DNA from: DATHTK01 sp035463295
GTDB taxonomy: Bacteria; Actinomycetota; Rubrobacteria; Rubrobacterales; Rubrobacteraceae
DNA: 64,000 bases
Reading direction: 5' to 3'
Assembly: GCA_035463295.1 (NCBI GenBank)
Contig: DATHTK010000023.1
Span: 3,447 to 67,446, forward strand
Shown: one piece after another, positions 32,821-41,505 of the stretch
Layout of the letters: every line of letters starts with the position of its first letter
Numbering within the stretch: the stretch's first letter is position 1
Translations under genes and position numbers: made by a program
The notes under the pieces: generated by a model
The model's input: the letters and a program-made list of their open reading frames with translations, nothing else
Told to the model about the DNA's origin: nothing
Database searches by the model: none

Positions 32821-33252
32821 CACTGATCTCCGTCGCGGAGCGACCGGAGGGTTTCGACGCTGTCGTACGTGGCCACGCTGGCCATCGGCGTGGGCGTGAT
32901 ACTCATCTCCCTTACGCTCCCCGACTACGTGCGGTTCGTCGTTGCATTCGCCCCTGGCGGATCGCAGTCAACGTTTATCGTTCCCACCGTCTTCGGGCTC
33001 TTCTGGAAGCGGGCAACCAAGTGGGGCGGCATCGCTTCGATGTACGCGGGGCTCGTTGCCTGCCTGACGCCCGAGGTGTTCTTCCCCGACCTGTTCGGCG
33101 ACGTGGTCAACCTGGTTCCGGCGCTCGCCTTGTCTATCGTGACGATGGTCGCCGTGCGCCTGCTGACGCCGGGGCCCCCGGAAGAGATCATCCGGTTGTT
33201 CTGGAGAGCGAGCGTGCCTTCGGATAAACAGGAGGCGACCCTGCAGCGGTAG
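32821..33252 (+). pseudogene. C-terminal fragment of a sodium:solute symporter (SSS family)
   Basis: The open frame after a stop at 32824-32826 reads about three membrane segments: YVATLAIGVGVILISL, VPTVFGLFWKRATKWGGIAS and LALSIVTMVAVRLL. The segment FGLFWKRATKWGGIASMYAG is a conserved feature of helix 11 in pantothenate/proline-type Na+ symporters. The first nine to ten helices are missing and there is no good start, so it is not functional. It was presumably the importer for the surrounding D-amino-acid cluster. Confidence 0.75.
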
Positions 33253-33287
33253 AGGCCCGTCCTGGCCCAGCAACTCCGGAGGTTCTC

Positions 33288-34403
33288 GTGGAGTGGACAC
33301 TAGGGAGAAGTGAGGTAGTGGAGACGCCGCGTCTGTTGATCGATGCCGCAAGAATGAGGAAGAATATCGCGAAGCTGGCGGTCGTCGCCAGGACCAGCGG
33401 GGTCGCACTGAGGCCCCACGTGAAGACGCACAAGATCCCCGCGATAGCCCGGGAACAGATCGAAGCGGGCGCGGTCGGGATCACGGTGGCAAAGATCTCC
33501 GAGGCCGAGGTCATGGCCGAGGGTGGTCTCGAGGATATCTTCGTTGCTTACCCGCTGGTGACGGAATCCAAGATCCGGCGGGCGCTGAGGTTGAAGGAGA
33601 GACTGAGGAACCTCACCGTAGGGGTGGACAGCTTGGAAGGAGCACGCAGGCTTTCGCTGGCCGCGGCGAACGACGTTGTGGACGTCAGGCTGGAAGTAGA
33701 TACCGGGCTGAGAAGGACCGGTGTTCCCTACGGCGAAGCCGTCGAGCTCGCCCGGTCCATAGTCACCCTCGACAACCTGAACCTGACGGGGATCTACACC
33801 TACCGTGGGGCGGTCCTGGGTGGCTCGCCGACGCGCAATCTCGAAGGAGCGGGTGTCGAGGAGGGGAGATTGATGGTCTCCCTGGCCGACAGGATAAGAG
33901 GGGAAGGCATCGAGTTGAAGGACGTGAGCCTGGGGTCGACACCTACGGCGCAATATGCAGCGGAGGTCGAGGGAGTGACCGAGATTCGACCGGGCACATA
34001 CGTTTTCTACGACCGGATGCAGGCCGCGCTCGGGGCCTGCTCCCTCGAGGAGTGTGCAGCGATGGTTCTGGTTACCGTCGTAAGCAGGCCAACCCCCGAC
34101 CTCGCCGTGATCGATGGGGGAAGCAAGACCTTCGCTACCGACGTAGCGCCCGGGCGAGAACCACTGGATCTGCAAGGCTTCGGTCATGTGATGGAGTACC
34201 CAGAGGCCCGGCTGGAGAGGCTGACGGAAGAGCATGGCATGCTTGCTGTAAGCCCTGACCAGGGCCTCGCGGTGGGCGACACGCTGCGCGTCGTCCCGAA
34301 CCACATCTGCAGTACGGTAAACCTGCATGATACGGTCTGCATGATCGACGCTGACGGCGGAGTGGAGGAGTTGCGTGTGCTGGCCCGCGGAAAGGTAGAT
34401 TAG
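33288..34403 (+). CDS. fold-type III PLP enzyme: D-threonine aldolase / D-serine dehydratase-like
   Basis: 371 residues from GTG 33288 with GGAGG upstream. The N-terminal alanine-racemase-like barrel has LRPHVKTHKIPAIA, with K46 as the PLP Schiff-base lysine of the D-TA/DSD1 family. The C-terminal domain ends with VVPNHICSTVNLHD, the His-x-Cys pair that in D-serine dehydratases binds zinc. The enzymes of this family cleave D-threonine to glycine and acetaldehyde or dehydrate D-serine/D-threonine. The immediate RidA gene, which hydrolyses the enamine/imine released by dehydration, makes a dehydratase role somewhat more likely here. Confidence 0.88.
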   Translation: MEWTLGRSEVVETPRLLIDAARMRKNIAKLAVVARTSGVALRPHVKTHKIPAIAREQIEAGAVGITVAKISEAEVMAEGGLEDIFVAYPLVTESKIRRALRLKERLRNLTVGVDSLEGARRLSLAAANDVVDVRLEVDTGLRRTGVPYGEAVELARSIVTLDNLNLTGIYTYRGAVLGGSPTRNLEGAGVEEGRLMVSLADRIRGEGIELKDVSLGSTPTAQYAAEVEGVTEIRPGTYVFYDRMQAALGACSLEECAAMVLVTVVSRPTPDLAVIDGGSKTFATDVAPGREPLDLQGFGHVMEYPEARLERLTEEHGMLAVSPDQGLAVGDTLRVVPNHICSTVNLHDTVCMIDADGGVEELRVLARGKVD

Positions 34404-34448
34404 ACGAGGAAGACCGGGTCACGACCCCAGTACTGGACAGGAGGATCG

Positions 34449-34829
34449 ATGAGGAAGACGGTAATGGCCGAAAAGGGACCGCAACCGGCGGGCCCCTACT
34501 CTCACGCCGTGGTCGCCAACGGGTTCGTCTTCGTGTCGGGCCAGGGGCCCGCGGATCCCGCGACGGGCACGATGCCCGACGCGTTCGCGGATCAGGTCCG
34601 TCAGACCCTGACCAATTTGCAGACGATCCTGGAGGCCGCGGGATCCAGCCTCGACGACGTCGTAAAGGTCAACGCCTACGTGACGGACCTCACGCGTTTC
34701 GCCGAGTTCAACGAGGTATACAAGGAGTTCTTCTCGAACGACCCGCCGGCCCGCACCACCGTGGCCGCTGCGCTGCTCGGTATGCTGGTGGAGGTGGATT
34801 GTGTGGCTCAGCTGAGCGACGAAGCATAA
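34449..34829 (+). CDS. ridA: RidA family enamine/imine deaminase
   Basis: 126 residues from ATG 34449 with AGGAGG at 34439-34444. Complete RidA/YjgF signature: GPYSHAVVANGFVFVSGQ at the N-terminus, NLQTILEAAGSSLDDVVKVNAYVTD in the middle, and PPARTTVAA, where R102 is the substrate-carboxylate-binding arginine of active RidA proteins. The C-terminal VEVDCVAQ is also typical. It is expected to hydrolyse reactive 2-aminoacrylate or 2-aminocrotonate formed by the adjacent PLP enzyme. Last gene of the D-amino-acid cluster. Confidence 0.93.
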   Translation: MRKTVMAEKGPQPAGPYSHAVVANGFVFVSGQGPADPATGTMPDAFADQVRQTLTNLQTILEAAGSSLDDVVKVNAYVTDLTRFAEFNEVYKEFFSNDPPARTTVAAALLGMLVEVDCVAQLSDEA

Positions 34830-34843
34830 CGGCGCTTGCGCCG
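34828..34843 (+). terminator. hairpin right after ridA
   Basis: ACGGCGC, two T bases, GCGCCGT: a perfect 7-bp stem overlapping the ridA TAA. There is no following T-run, so if it acts in termination it is not a classical intrinsic terminator; high-GC actinobacteria often use such stems. Confidence 0.4.
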
Positions 34844-34926
34844 TCGAGCGTGACGGTGGAAAGGTGAGGTTGGTGGAGTTACTAGAGTATTTCCCTATGA
34901 CGTAGGGCGCACGGGGGAGCGAACGA

Positions 34927-36141
34927 TCAAGGAGCGACGAGGGACTCCCTGATCCAGTCCAGAGAGCGTAGCCGAGAGAACCCGTAATGGTAGAAGTCGA
35001 TGCGCTCCAGCCCCCGCTCGCGCGCGAGGGCCACCTTCGCAGCGAGGTTGTCGGCCGACCGGCAGTCGGGAGGCATGGGACGCAGCACGAGTCCGAGCCG
35101 CGAGTCCTCCCCGAGCAGGGCCTGGTAAGCGTCGATGTCGAGCCTCAGTCGCTCGGGGTCGGAAGCGTAGCCGGTCGCCGCTACGGTGTCGCATACCTCC
35201 CCCAAGGAGGCAACGTCGACGCCAGTCTGCCACCCGATCGTCGGCGCTGGACCCCCCTGGGGATCTCCTGTTGCGAAGCCCTTCTCTGCGCCCGAGAGGT
35301 CCAGGTAAACGACGCTCGTGTCGTCGCCTGCGGCCGCCGTCACCTCGGCGGCGAGCGAGGCAACCGTCTCCGTGCGGGTCTCGAGGTACCCCAGCAGTTG
35401 CTCGCCCCCGAAGGTAGCGAGGCGTTCCCGATCAAGCTCGCCTGGAACCTCGCTCTCCCCCTCTAGCAGGCGTACTAGTTCGTCACGCACCAGGCGATGG
35501 ACCATTTCGGCGTCGACCCCGGCCCGGCGGGCGGCGGCGAGGCAATGGGCACAGAAGCATAGACCGAGCAGGTACGTGCCCACGGGGTCCAGGGGCTCGA
35601 AGTAGCGCTCGTGATGGTATCCGTGACCGAGGCCGTGAAACTGGAGTGACTCCGCGAGGATAGTGGACACCTCGTAGCGGGCGATGTCCGAAGTCAGGGC
35701 CCGCACGTATGACCGGACCTCCGGGTTGGATGGGCAGAGATCGGTGAGGTAGCGGTCGCCGAACGCGTTCTGCGTGGCGCACCTGGGGTGCTCGAAGCCG
35801 AGTCGGTCGCTGTGCAGGAAGACCACCCACGCGTTTGCCGTCATTCCCCGCTCATTAGCGGCCGCGCAGAGGTCTCCGAGGGGATCCGTGGTCCTGGCGA
35901 GCTTGGCGACGTGAGGCCGGAGACCCTCGTAGTTTCCCTCCTCCGGGTGGAAAAAAACGGCTCCGCCCTCGAGGTAAAGGACTCTGTGTACGGGGTTGTG
36001 CGGAAAGATGTCCCGCGCGTCGTGGTAGGCGACCGCCATCGTCAGCGCTCCTACCCCCGCCCGTTCCTGGACGTTTGTGAGGACGGTGTCGAGCCCCTCG
36101 TCTCGAAGGTCGGTGGCAAACGCGAGGATCGATGTCTCCAT
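34927..36141 (-). CDS. conserved-looking protein of unknown function with a His-rich motif and CxCxxC
   Basis: 404 residues from ATG 36141; no clear ribosome binding site. I do not recognise the family with certainty. The pattern of strands and helices (TMAVAYHDARDIFP, NAWVVFLHSDR, STILAESLQFHG, GVDVASLGEVCD, LVLRPMPPDC, RIDFYHYG) suggests a TIM-barrel, as in glycosidase-like proteins. Two features stand out: ESLQFHGLGHGYHHER (residues 164-179), with four histidines, and CFCAHC (195-200), a compact cysteine cluster that could bind metal. No signal peptide, so cytoplasmic. It is next to an SDR on the same strand and near the D-amino-acid cluster; function unknown. Confidence 0.6.
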   Translation of the reverse strand: METSILAFATDLRDEGLDTVLTNVQERAGVGALTMAVAYHDARDIFPHNPVHRVLYLEGGAVFFHPEEGNYEGLRPHVAKLARTTDPLGDLCAAANERGMTANAWVVFLHSDRLGFEHPRCATQNAFGDRYLTDLCPSNPEVRSYVRALTSDIARYEVSTILAESLQFHGLGHGYHHERYFEPLDPVGTYLLGLCFCAHCLAAARRAGVDAEMVHRLVRDELVRLLEGESEVPGELDRERLATFGGEQLLGYLETRTETVASLAAEVTAAAGDDTSVVYLDLSGAEKGFATGDPQGGPAPTIGWQTGVDVASLGEVCDTVAATGYASDPERLRLDIDAYQALLGEDSRLGLVLRPMPPDCRSADNLAAKVALARERGLERIDFYHYGFSRLRSLDWIRESLVAP

Positions 36142-36271
36142 AGAGCAAGACTACACAAGCGGAGACCCCGCAATCAAGGGAGGGTGGGTGTGCCGCAGAC
36201 GCTCTCGCCCCCACCCGCGCCGGAGGTCCTCGACCTCTATGCGCTCTGGCTCTCCTGGATCAGTTGCCAGC

Positions 36272-37072
36272 TCACGCGCCGCGCTCGTCGGACTCGGCGA
36301 GGATGTCGCGCACCACCCGCGTGTTGCCGGCCGTCAGTCCTCCGTCGACGGGAAGCACGGCCCCCGAGATCCAGGCTGCCGCGCTCGACGCGAGGAAGAG
36401 CGCGGCTTCTGCCACGTCTTCCGGGTCACCGATGCGGCCTAGCGGATACCACTTCGCGACGCGCTCGAAGATGCCGGGGTCTCTCTGGAGACGCCGCTCC
36501 CACGCCGGTGTCTTCAGCGTCCCGGGAGCTATGGCGTTCACGCGCACGCCGGAGGGTCCGTATCGAACCGCCAGGCTCCTCGTCAGGCTGAGCATCCCCG
36601 CCTTGGCCGCGCTGTAGGCCTCGTTGCCGAAATAGCCCAGGGCGTTCACCGAGCTGATGTTGAGGATGACCCCCGAACCCTTCTCTACCATCTCTGGCAG
36701 TACGGCCTGCGAGCAGAGGAACGCTCCCTTCAGCGTAATTGCCACGTCTTCGTCCCAGACCTCCGGGCTCACATCGAGAAAATCCGTGTCGGTGGCCTTC
36801 GCCGCGTTGTTGATGAGTATATCGGCCGGCCCGAACGCCGCGCGAGTCGCCTCGATCATGGCTTCGACCTCCGCTGTCACGGTCACGTCGGTCGTCTGCG
36901 CCAGAGCCCTGCCGCCCGCCCCGGAGATCTCCCGGGCTACCGCATCCGCACGCTGGCCCGCCACGTCCGCGACGATGACCGCAGCGCCTTCCGCCGCAAA
37001 ACGGTGCGCCATCACCCGCCCGAGTCCCGAGCCGCTGCCCGTGATGATCGCTACCCGATCCTGGAACCTCAC
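36272..37072 (-). CDS. short-chain dehydrogenase/reductase, divergent from the sugar porter
   Basis: 266 residues. The start is GTG 37072, set by AGGAGG at 37083-37078; the frame stays open far upstream. SDR signatures: TGSGSGLGRVMAH cofactor loop, VIVADVAGQ, INNAAKAT in place of the usual N-N-A-G (a known variation), LNISSVNA with the catalytic Ser, and YSAAKAG with Tyr and Lys. Divergent from the sugar porter gene, with a 136-base shared promoter region, so it may oxidise the sugar or polyol that the porter imports. Confidence 0.88.
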   Translation of the reverse strand: MRFQDRVAIITGSGSGLGRVMAHRFAAEGAAVIVADVAGQRADAVAREISGAGGRALAQTTDVTVTAEVEAMIEATRAAFGPADILINNAAKATDTDFLDVSPEVWDEDVAITLKGAFLCSQAVLPEMVEKGSGVILNISSVNALGYFGNEAYSAAKAGMLSLTRSLAVRYGPSGVRVNAIAPGTLKTPAWERRLQRDPGIFERVAKWYPLGRIGDPEDVAEAALFLASSAAAWISGAVLPVDGGLTAGNTRVVRDILAESDERGA

Positions 37073-37208
37073 CTTCACCTCCTGCGCGCGGCTGGCGTTG
37101 ACCACGTACGACGGTACGATACAGCAATCCCCGTCTGCGTCGCTTGCGTTACGCACTAGGGGGTCGCTAAGATAATCGCCAGGGGAAGGGCGAGAGCGGG
37201 GGGTAGCG

Positions 37209-38642
37209 ATGTCGGAGAGAGAAGCGAGCAACTCTGATCGGCGCGCGGGCGGCGGTCTTAGCGGGTCTATATCGAGGCTAAACATGATGATCGCGGGCGC
37301 GGCCGCGATCATCGGCATCATCTACGGGTATGACCTGGGATCTATAGCCGGTGCGATCCTCTTCTTGAAACCGGACCTGGGTCTCTCTACCTTCATGGTC
37401 TCCGTGGTGACCGCCACGGTTGTGCTGGGGCAGCTGTTCGGCGCTTTCAACGCCGGCCGGATCACCAACCGCATAGGGCGCAAGCGCACCATGGTCGGGA
37501 TCGCGCTCGGTTACGCCGTGTTTGCCGCGCTCCAGGGCCTCGCGCCCAACGAGTGGTTCCTGATAGTCGTCAGGTTCCTTCTCGGGTTCACTATCGGCGT
37601 CTCGATCGTCACGGTCCCGGCGTACATCGCGGAGTCCTCGCCCAGAAGCGTCCGGGGGTCGATGATCGTCACCTTCCAGGTCGCCACGGTCGCGGGCATC
37701 GCCGTCGCTTACTTCGTGGCAGCGGCTCTTGCGGGCTTGGAGAGCTGGCGTCTGATCCTCTCGCTTTCGGCGATCCCCGCCCTTGTCGTGCTGTTCCTCG
37801 TCCTGCGCCTCCCCGAGACGCCGCGCTGGCTCCTGATGAACGACCAGCGCGAACGAGCACTGGACCTCGTGCGTAGGGTGCAGGGCGACGTGGAGCCCGA
37901 AGAGGAGGTGATGAGGATCGAAGAGGACCTCGCCTACGAGGAGAAGGGTAACTTCCTCGAGCTCTTCCAGGGAAGGTTCCGGCTCGCCGGGATCTTCGTC
38001 GTTACGCTCGGGTTCTTGGTACAGATCACCGGTATCAACGCTATCGTCTACTACAGCCCGACGATTATCCAGCAGGTGGGCGTGACCGATCCGTTCCAGG
38101 CGATCCTGGTCAACGGCTTTATCCAGGTCGCCGGCGTAGCGGCCGTGGTAGTCTCGTTCCTGGTGGTCGACAGGTGGGGGCGCAGGCCCACCCTGCTGAC
38201 AGGGGTGGGCACCATGGCGGCCGCCAACGCGCTCCTTATCGTCGCTTTTGCCCTGGGACCGTCCGCGGTTCTGGCTCTCGCCGGTATCCTTCTGTTCATA
38301 GTGGGGTTCAACTTCGGCTACGGAGCGCTCGTGTGGGTCTACGCCTCCGAGAGTTTTCCCGCGCGTCTTCGCACCCAGGGCGGATCGGCCATGCTGACCT
38401 CGGATCTCCTGGCGAACTTTATCGTCGGCGTGGTGTTCCTCAGCGCGCTCGGCGCCCTCGGCGGGTCACTGACCTTCGGTATCTTCCTGGTGCTGGCGAT
38501 AATCTCCTTTGTCTTTATCTACGCCCTGGCCCCCGAGACGAAGGGACGTCAGCTGGAGTCGATCCGGTACTACTGGTACAACGGCGCCAGCTGGCCAGAG
38601 GAGACGGTGAGCCCGGACGAGGCCGAACAGACACGCAAGTAG
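37209..38642 (+). CDS. MFS sugar porter family transporter
   Basis: 477 residues from ATG 37209. All sugar-porter marks are present: GYDLGSIAGAILFL in helix 1, NRIGRKRTMV in the 2-3 loop, PETPRWLL at the end of helix 6, QITGINAIVYYSPTI in helix 7 and PETKGRQLE after helix 12. Twelve membrane segments are evident. These proton symporters carry hexoses, pentoses or inositol. The Q-x-x-G-x-N-x-x-x-Y-Y-x-P motif indicates a real sugar-binding site. Divergently arranged with an SDR. Confidence 0.93.
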   Translation: MSEREASNSDRRAGGGLSGSISRLNMMIAGAAAIIGIIYGYDLGSIAGAILFLKPDLGLSTFMVSVVTATVVLGQLFGAFNAGRITNRIGRKRTMVGIALGYAVFAALQGLAPNEWFLIVVRFLLGFTIGVSIVTVPAYIAESSPRSVRGSMIVTFQVATVAGIAVAYFVAAALAGLESWRLILSLSAIPALVVLFLVLRLPETPRWLLMNDQRERALDLVRRVQGDVEPEEEVMRIEEDLAYEEKGNFLELFQGRFRLAGIFVVTLGFLVQITGINAIVYYSPTIIQQVGVTDPFQAILVNGFIQVAGVAAVVVSFLVVDRWGRRPTLLTGVGTMAAANALLIVAFALGPSAVLALAGILLFIVGFNFGYGALVWVYASESFPARLRTQGGSAMLTSDLLANFIVGVVFLSALGALGGSLTFGIFLVLAIISFVFIYALAPETKGRQLESIRYYWYNGASWPEETVSPDEAEQTRK

Positions 38643-38810
38643 AGCGAACGAGGACCCCGGTAGCGCACCTGGGTGGTCTCACTCCGCCTGGTACCCGCTC
38701 GTCACCCTACCGGGCTTGGGGACTGGCCCCGGTCGACGCGCTCCTGGAACCCGCTCTCATGCTGCACGAGGTAGATGGAAAGGCTCTCGGGATGCTTGGC
38801 GTCGAGCGCC

Positions 38811-39836
38811 TCAAGTCCTCCCGTCGCGCTCCAACCCGAAGGTTTGAGCCAGCAGCTCGTAGGACCCGAGTCTCTCCCGGTGGTCGTGGACCATGGTGGT
38901 GACCATGATCTCGTCGGCTCCGGTGCTCTCGGCCAGATCGAGCAGCCGCTCTTGCACCGCGGACGGGTCACCGACTACCTGCATGGAGCGGTAGCTCTCG
39001 AATACCCGGCGCTCGGCCGGCGTGTACGGGTAGGCCAGCGCCTCTTCGGGAGTGGGTAGCGGGCCGGGTTTACCGGTTCGCAAGCGGACCCAGGCGAGCC
39101 CCATCGAGGAGGCCAGCTCCTCGGCTCGCTCGTCGGTCTCGGCGCAGACGACCGACGCGGCGAGGATGGCGTGGGGTTCGGCGAAACTCCCTGAGGGCCT
39201 GAAGCTCTCGCGGTAGGCGCGCATCGGGGGCGCGGGGTCCACGGGGCTGAAGTGGGAGGCGAAGGCGTAGCCCAGGCCCATCTCTCCGGCCGCCCGTGCG
39301 GAGTACCCGCTCGATCCCAGAAGCCAGACCGGCGGCAGCTCCACGTCCTCCGGCACGGCGACCACCGAGCGGAACGGGTGCTCCTTCGGAAAGCCGCTCC
39401 CCGAAAACGCCAGGAGCTCCCCGAACTGCTCGGGAAAATCCTCGGCCCCCGCCGCGCCCCGAGGCCCGCGTAGCGCAGTAGCCGTCACAGGATCGGTGCC
39501 CGGCGCGCGTCCGATACCGAGGTCAATGCGACCCGGGTGCAGCGCCTCCAGCACCTTGAAGATCTCCGCTACCCTTAAAGGCGCGTGGTTGGGGAGCATG
39601 ATGCCCCCGGCCCCGACCCGGATGCGGGAGGTCTCGCTCGCCACGTGCCCGATCATCACCTCCGGTGCCGAGCTCGCGGTGCTCGGCAGGTTGTGGTGCT
39701 CGGCCAGCCAGTAGCGGCTGTAGCCGAGCCGGTCGGCGAGACGGGCCAGCTCCAGGGTGTTACGCAACGCCAGAGTAGCACTCGATCCGGAGCCGACCGG
39801 CGAGAGATCCAGGACAGAGAAGGAGAGATCCACCAT
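38811..39836 (-). CDS. LLM-class (luciferase-like) flavin-dependent oxidoreductase
   Basis: 341 residues; ATG 39836 is chosen because GGAGG lies five bases upstream, while GTG 39839 would be too close. The N-terminus FSVLDLSPVGSGSSATLAL and GYSRYWLAEHHNLPSTASSAPEV fit the LuxA-like 'MsnO8/YhbW' subgroup, followed by RIRVGAGGIMLPNHAPLRVAE and GRIDLGIGRAPGTDP. These enzymes use reduced flavin mononucleotide to oxidise varied substrates; the specificity is unknown. It may form an operon-like pair with the MarR gene upstream (40508), from which it is separated by about 150 bases. Confidence 0.9.
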   Translation of the reverse strand: MVDLSFSVLDLSPVGSGSSATLALRNTLELARLADRLGYSRYWLAEHHNLPSTASSAPEVMIGHVASETSRIRVGAGGIMLPNHAPLRVAEIFKVLEALHPGRIDLGIGRAPGTDPVTATALRGPRGAAGAEDFPEQFGELLAFSGSGFPKEHPFRSVVAVPEDVELPPVWLLGSSGYSARAAGEMGLGYAFASHFSPVDPAPPMRAYRESFRPSGSFAEPHAILAASVVCAETDERAEELASSMGLAWVRLRTGKPGPLPTPEEALAYPYTPAERRVFESYRSMQVVGDPSAVQERLLDLAESTGADEIMVTTMVHDHRERLGSYELLAQTFGLERDGRT

Positions 39837-39989
39837 CACAACCTCCGTCTTGAGGGTTCGGTCCGCCCGCCATCCGCGACAGGAAGGCCGGCGGGGAGAA
39901 CAGTGAGCCCGAAGAGCGCGAGAACGATGGAACGCGGCGGCGCCGGAACGGCGTTGCAGAAAAAGAGTTGACCGGGCGCAGATGAGGAC

Positions 39990-40508
39990 TCAGCAATCGC
40001 TGGGGGTCTCGGGCGGCGGACACCCTTCCTCGTTTCCGCTCGCGAGGTTGTCGCGCAGCGTGACCAGCACGGCGCCTAGTTGTTGGCGCTGGTCGTCCTC
40101 GAGACCGCGGAACAGCGCGTCTTCGGCCTCACGCTGGGCACGCGTCGCACTGTCGAAGTGCCGCCAACCGGCCGCGGTGAGCGTGACGATGTGGCGGCGA
40201 CGGTCTACCGAGTCCCGCTCGCGTGAGACGAAGCCTTCGTCTTCGAGCGGGTTGAGCAACGTCACGAGAATGCTGGGATCTACTCCCATGATCTGTCCGA
40301 GCTCGCGCTGGCCCATCGCGCCGTGGTCGTGTAGAAGCCCTAGAAGCTGGAACTGGCGCGGCTTGAGGTTGTGCGCGGTGTGTGCCTCCCGCAGGCGGCG
40401 CATCGCCACCTGGCCGAGCAGCGCGAGCAATAAGCCAGGGCTGGACCGACACTCCTCGAGAACGCTACCGGAAGTGGAAGTCTCGGCCATACGTGCGTCA
40501 CCGGTCAT
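39990..40508 (-). CDS. MarR-family transcriptional regulator
   Basis: 172 residues from ATG 40508. The winged-helix core includes PRQFQLLGLLHDHGAM, GQRELGQIMGVDPSILVTLLNPLEDEGFV and SRERDSVDRRRHIVTLT, a complete MarR domain. The C-terminal tail with CPPPETPSDC adds two cysteines that could serve in redox sensing, as in OhrR-type MarR proteins, though the classical N-terminal OhrR Cys is not obvious. A TATACT box (40524-40519 on this strand) lies nine bases before the ATG, so the mRNA has almost no leader. It faces a divergent AT-rich promoter region and the DsbA-type gene. Confidence 0.9.
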   Translation of the reverse strand: MTGDARMAETSTSGSVLEECRSSPGLLLALLGQVAMRRLREAHTAHNLKPRQFQLLGLLHDHGAMGQRELGQIMGVDPSILVTLLNPLEDEGFVSRERDSVDRRRHIVTLTAAGWRHFDSATRAQREAEDALFRGLEDDQRQQLGAVLVTLRDNLASGNEEGCPPPETPSDC

Positions 40509-40536
40509 GGGCTAGAAAGTATAGCACTATTAACGA

Positions 40537-40566
40537 TTGAACATGATATATTGTTGGCCGTAATAA
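40537..40566 (+). promoter_or_regulatory. AT-rich divergent promoter region between marR and the DsbA-type gene
   Basis: TTGAAC (40537-40542), an 18-bp spacer and TAATAA (40561-40566) form a possible plus-strand promoter. The region contains AACATGATATATTGTT (40540-40555), an imperfect palindrome that could be the MarR operator. It is the most AT-rich stretch in this part of the window. Confidence 0.4.
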
Positions 40567-40586
40567 ATAATATAAGGAGCCATACC

Positions 40587-40655
40587 ATGAAGACCCTTAC
40601 CATCGTGTGGGCTGGGCCTGGTGTCGCCATCTCTCTTGGAAAGGGAGACCACTGA
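40587..40655 (+). CDS. 22-residue leader-type ORF
   Basis: ATG 40587 has a good AAGGAG at 40574-40579 and encodes 22 residues (MKTLTIVWAGPGVAISLG then KGDH). The stop overlaps the next ATG as TGATG at 40653-40657. It could be a short translated leader or the remaining start of a truncated gene; no family recognised. Confidence 0.3.
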   Translation: MKTLTIVWAGPGVAISLGKGDH

Positions 40656-40831
40656 TGAGGGCTTTTACCCTGGACCGTTTCGACGTGCCTCCCGGCTTGC
40701 GCGAGGATTTCCCCGCACCTGTGCTCCGGCCGAAAACGGAACCGGGGAGGAATCCTCCTCGCCCGCTCCGGACCTATTGGTGTTCGACGCTGGCAGTGAG
40801 GTGGCTTGCACCGGCGACACATGCATGGTAG
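40655..40831 (+). pseudogene. N-terminal fragment of a zinc-type alcohol dehydrogenase / quinone oxidoreductase
   Basis: From ATG 40655 (GGGAG upstream) the first 28 residues, MRAFTLDRFDVPPGLREDFP and PAPVLRP, match the N-terminal strand of MDR-superfamily oxidoreductases (M-(K/R)-A-x-x-L-x-x-F-(D/G)). After that the frame loses similarity and ends at 58 residues. In another frame the end of this segment reads DLLVFDAGSEVACTGDTC and stops at 40842, just before the DsbA-type gene, possibly the tail of a second fused remnant. Cofactor and zinc domains are missing. Confidence 0.45.
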
Positions 40832-40845
40832 AGGACGGCTGAGCA

Positions 40846-41505
40846 ATGCGGGTAGAAATCTGGTCCGATGTGGTGTGCCCGTGGTGCTACATCGGCAAGA
40901 GGCGATTCGAGAGAGCACTCGCCGGGTTCGACCACTCGGAGGAGGTCGAGGTCGTGTGGCGAAGCTTCCAGTTGCATCCGGAGCGTCCCAGGGGCGTACG
41001 AGAACCGCTTGAGGAGTCGCTCGCTGCCAAGATCGGCTGCACGGTCGATCAGGTCCGCGCCATGAACGACCATGTGAAGATCCTCGCCGCCGCCGAGGGG
41101 TTGGACTACGACTTCGAGAGATACAACCTCGTGAACACCCTCGACGCGCACCGGCTGACACACCTGGCCAGAGTGCACGGACTGGGTGCGCAGCTGCACG
41201 AGCGTTTTCTTCGGGCGCAGCTCATCGAGGGCGAGGATCTCGAGGACGCCGACACGCTCGTCCGACTGTCGGCCGAGGTCGGTGTCCCCGAGGGTGAGGC
41301 TCGCCGGGTGCTCGTAGGAGACGATTACGTGGCCGACGTCGATAAAGACATCCGTGAGCTCCGAGCACTCGGCGGCAATGGGGTACCGTTCTTCGTCATC
41401 GACCGCCGCTACGGCGTTGCGGGTGCACAACCAGCCGAGGTGTTCCTGCGCGCGCTCGAGACAGCTCGGGCCGAGGAGGCCCAGAGGTGGAGGTCCACCC
41501 GCTGA
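40846..41505 (+). CDS. DsbA-family oxidoreductase, FrnE-like
   Basis: 219 residues from ATG 40846. The N-terminus VEIWSDVVCPWCYIGK carries the C11-P-W-C14 active site in a thioredoxin fold with the usual helical insertion; GGNGVPFFVIDRRYGVAGAQPAEVF contains the cis-Pro loop and the conserved G-A-Q of the FrnE group. No signal peptide, so it acts in the cytoplasm as a thiol-disulfide oxidoreductase or isomerase, often linked to oxidative stress or polyketide-like metabolism. It is downstream of gene remnants and divergent from MarR, which may control it. Confidence 0.92.
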   Translation: MRVEIWSDVVCPWCYIGKRRFERALAGFDHSEEVEVVWRSFQLHPERPRGVREPLEESLAAKIGCTVDQVRAMNDHVKILAAAEGLDYDFERYNLVNTLDAHRLTHLARVHGLGAQLHERFLRAQLIEGEDLEDADTLVRLSAEVGVPEGEARRVLVGDDYVADVDKDIRELRALGGNGVPFFVIDRRYGVAGAQPAEVFLRALETARAEEAQRWRSTR

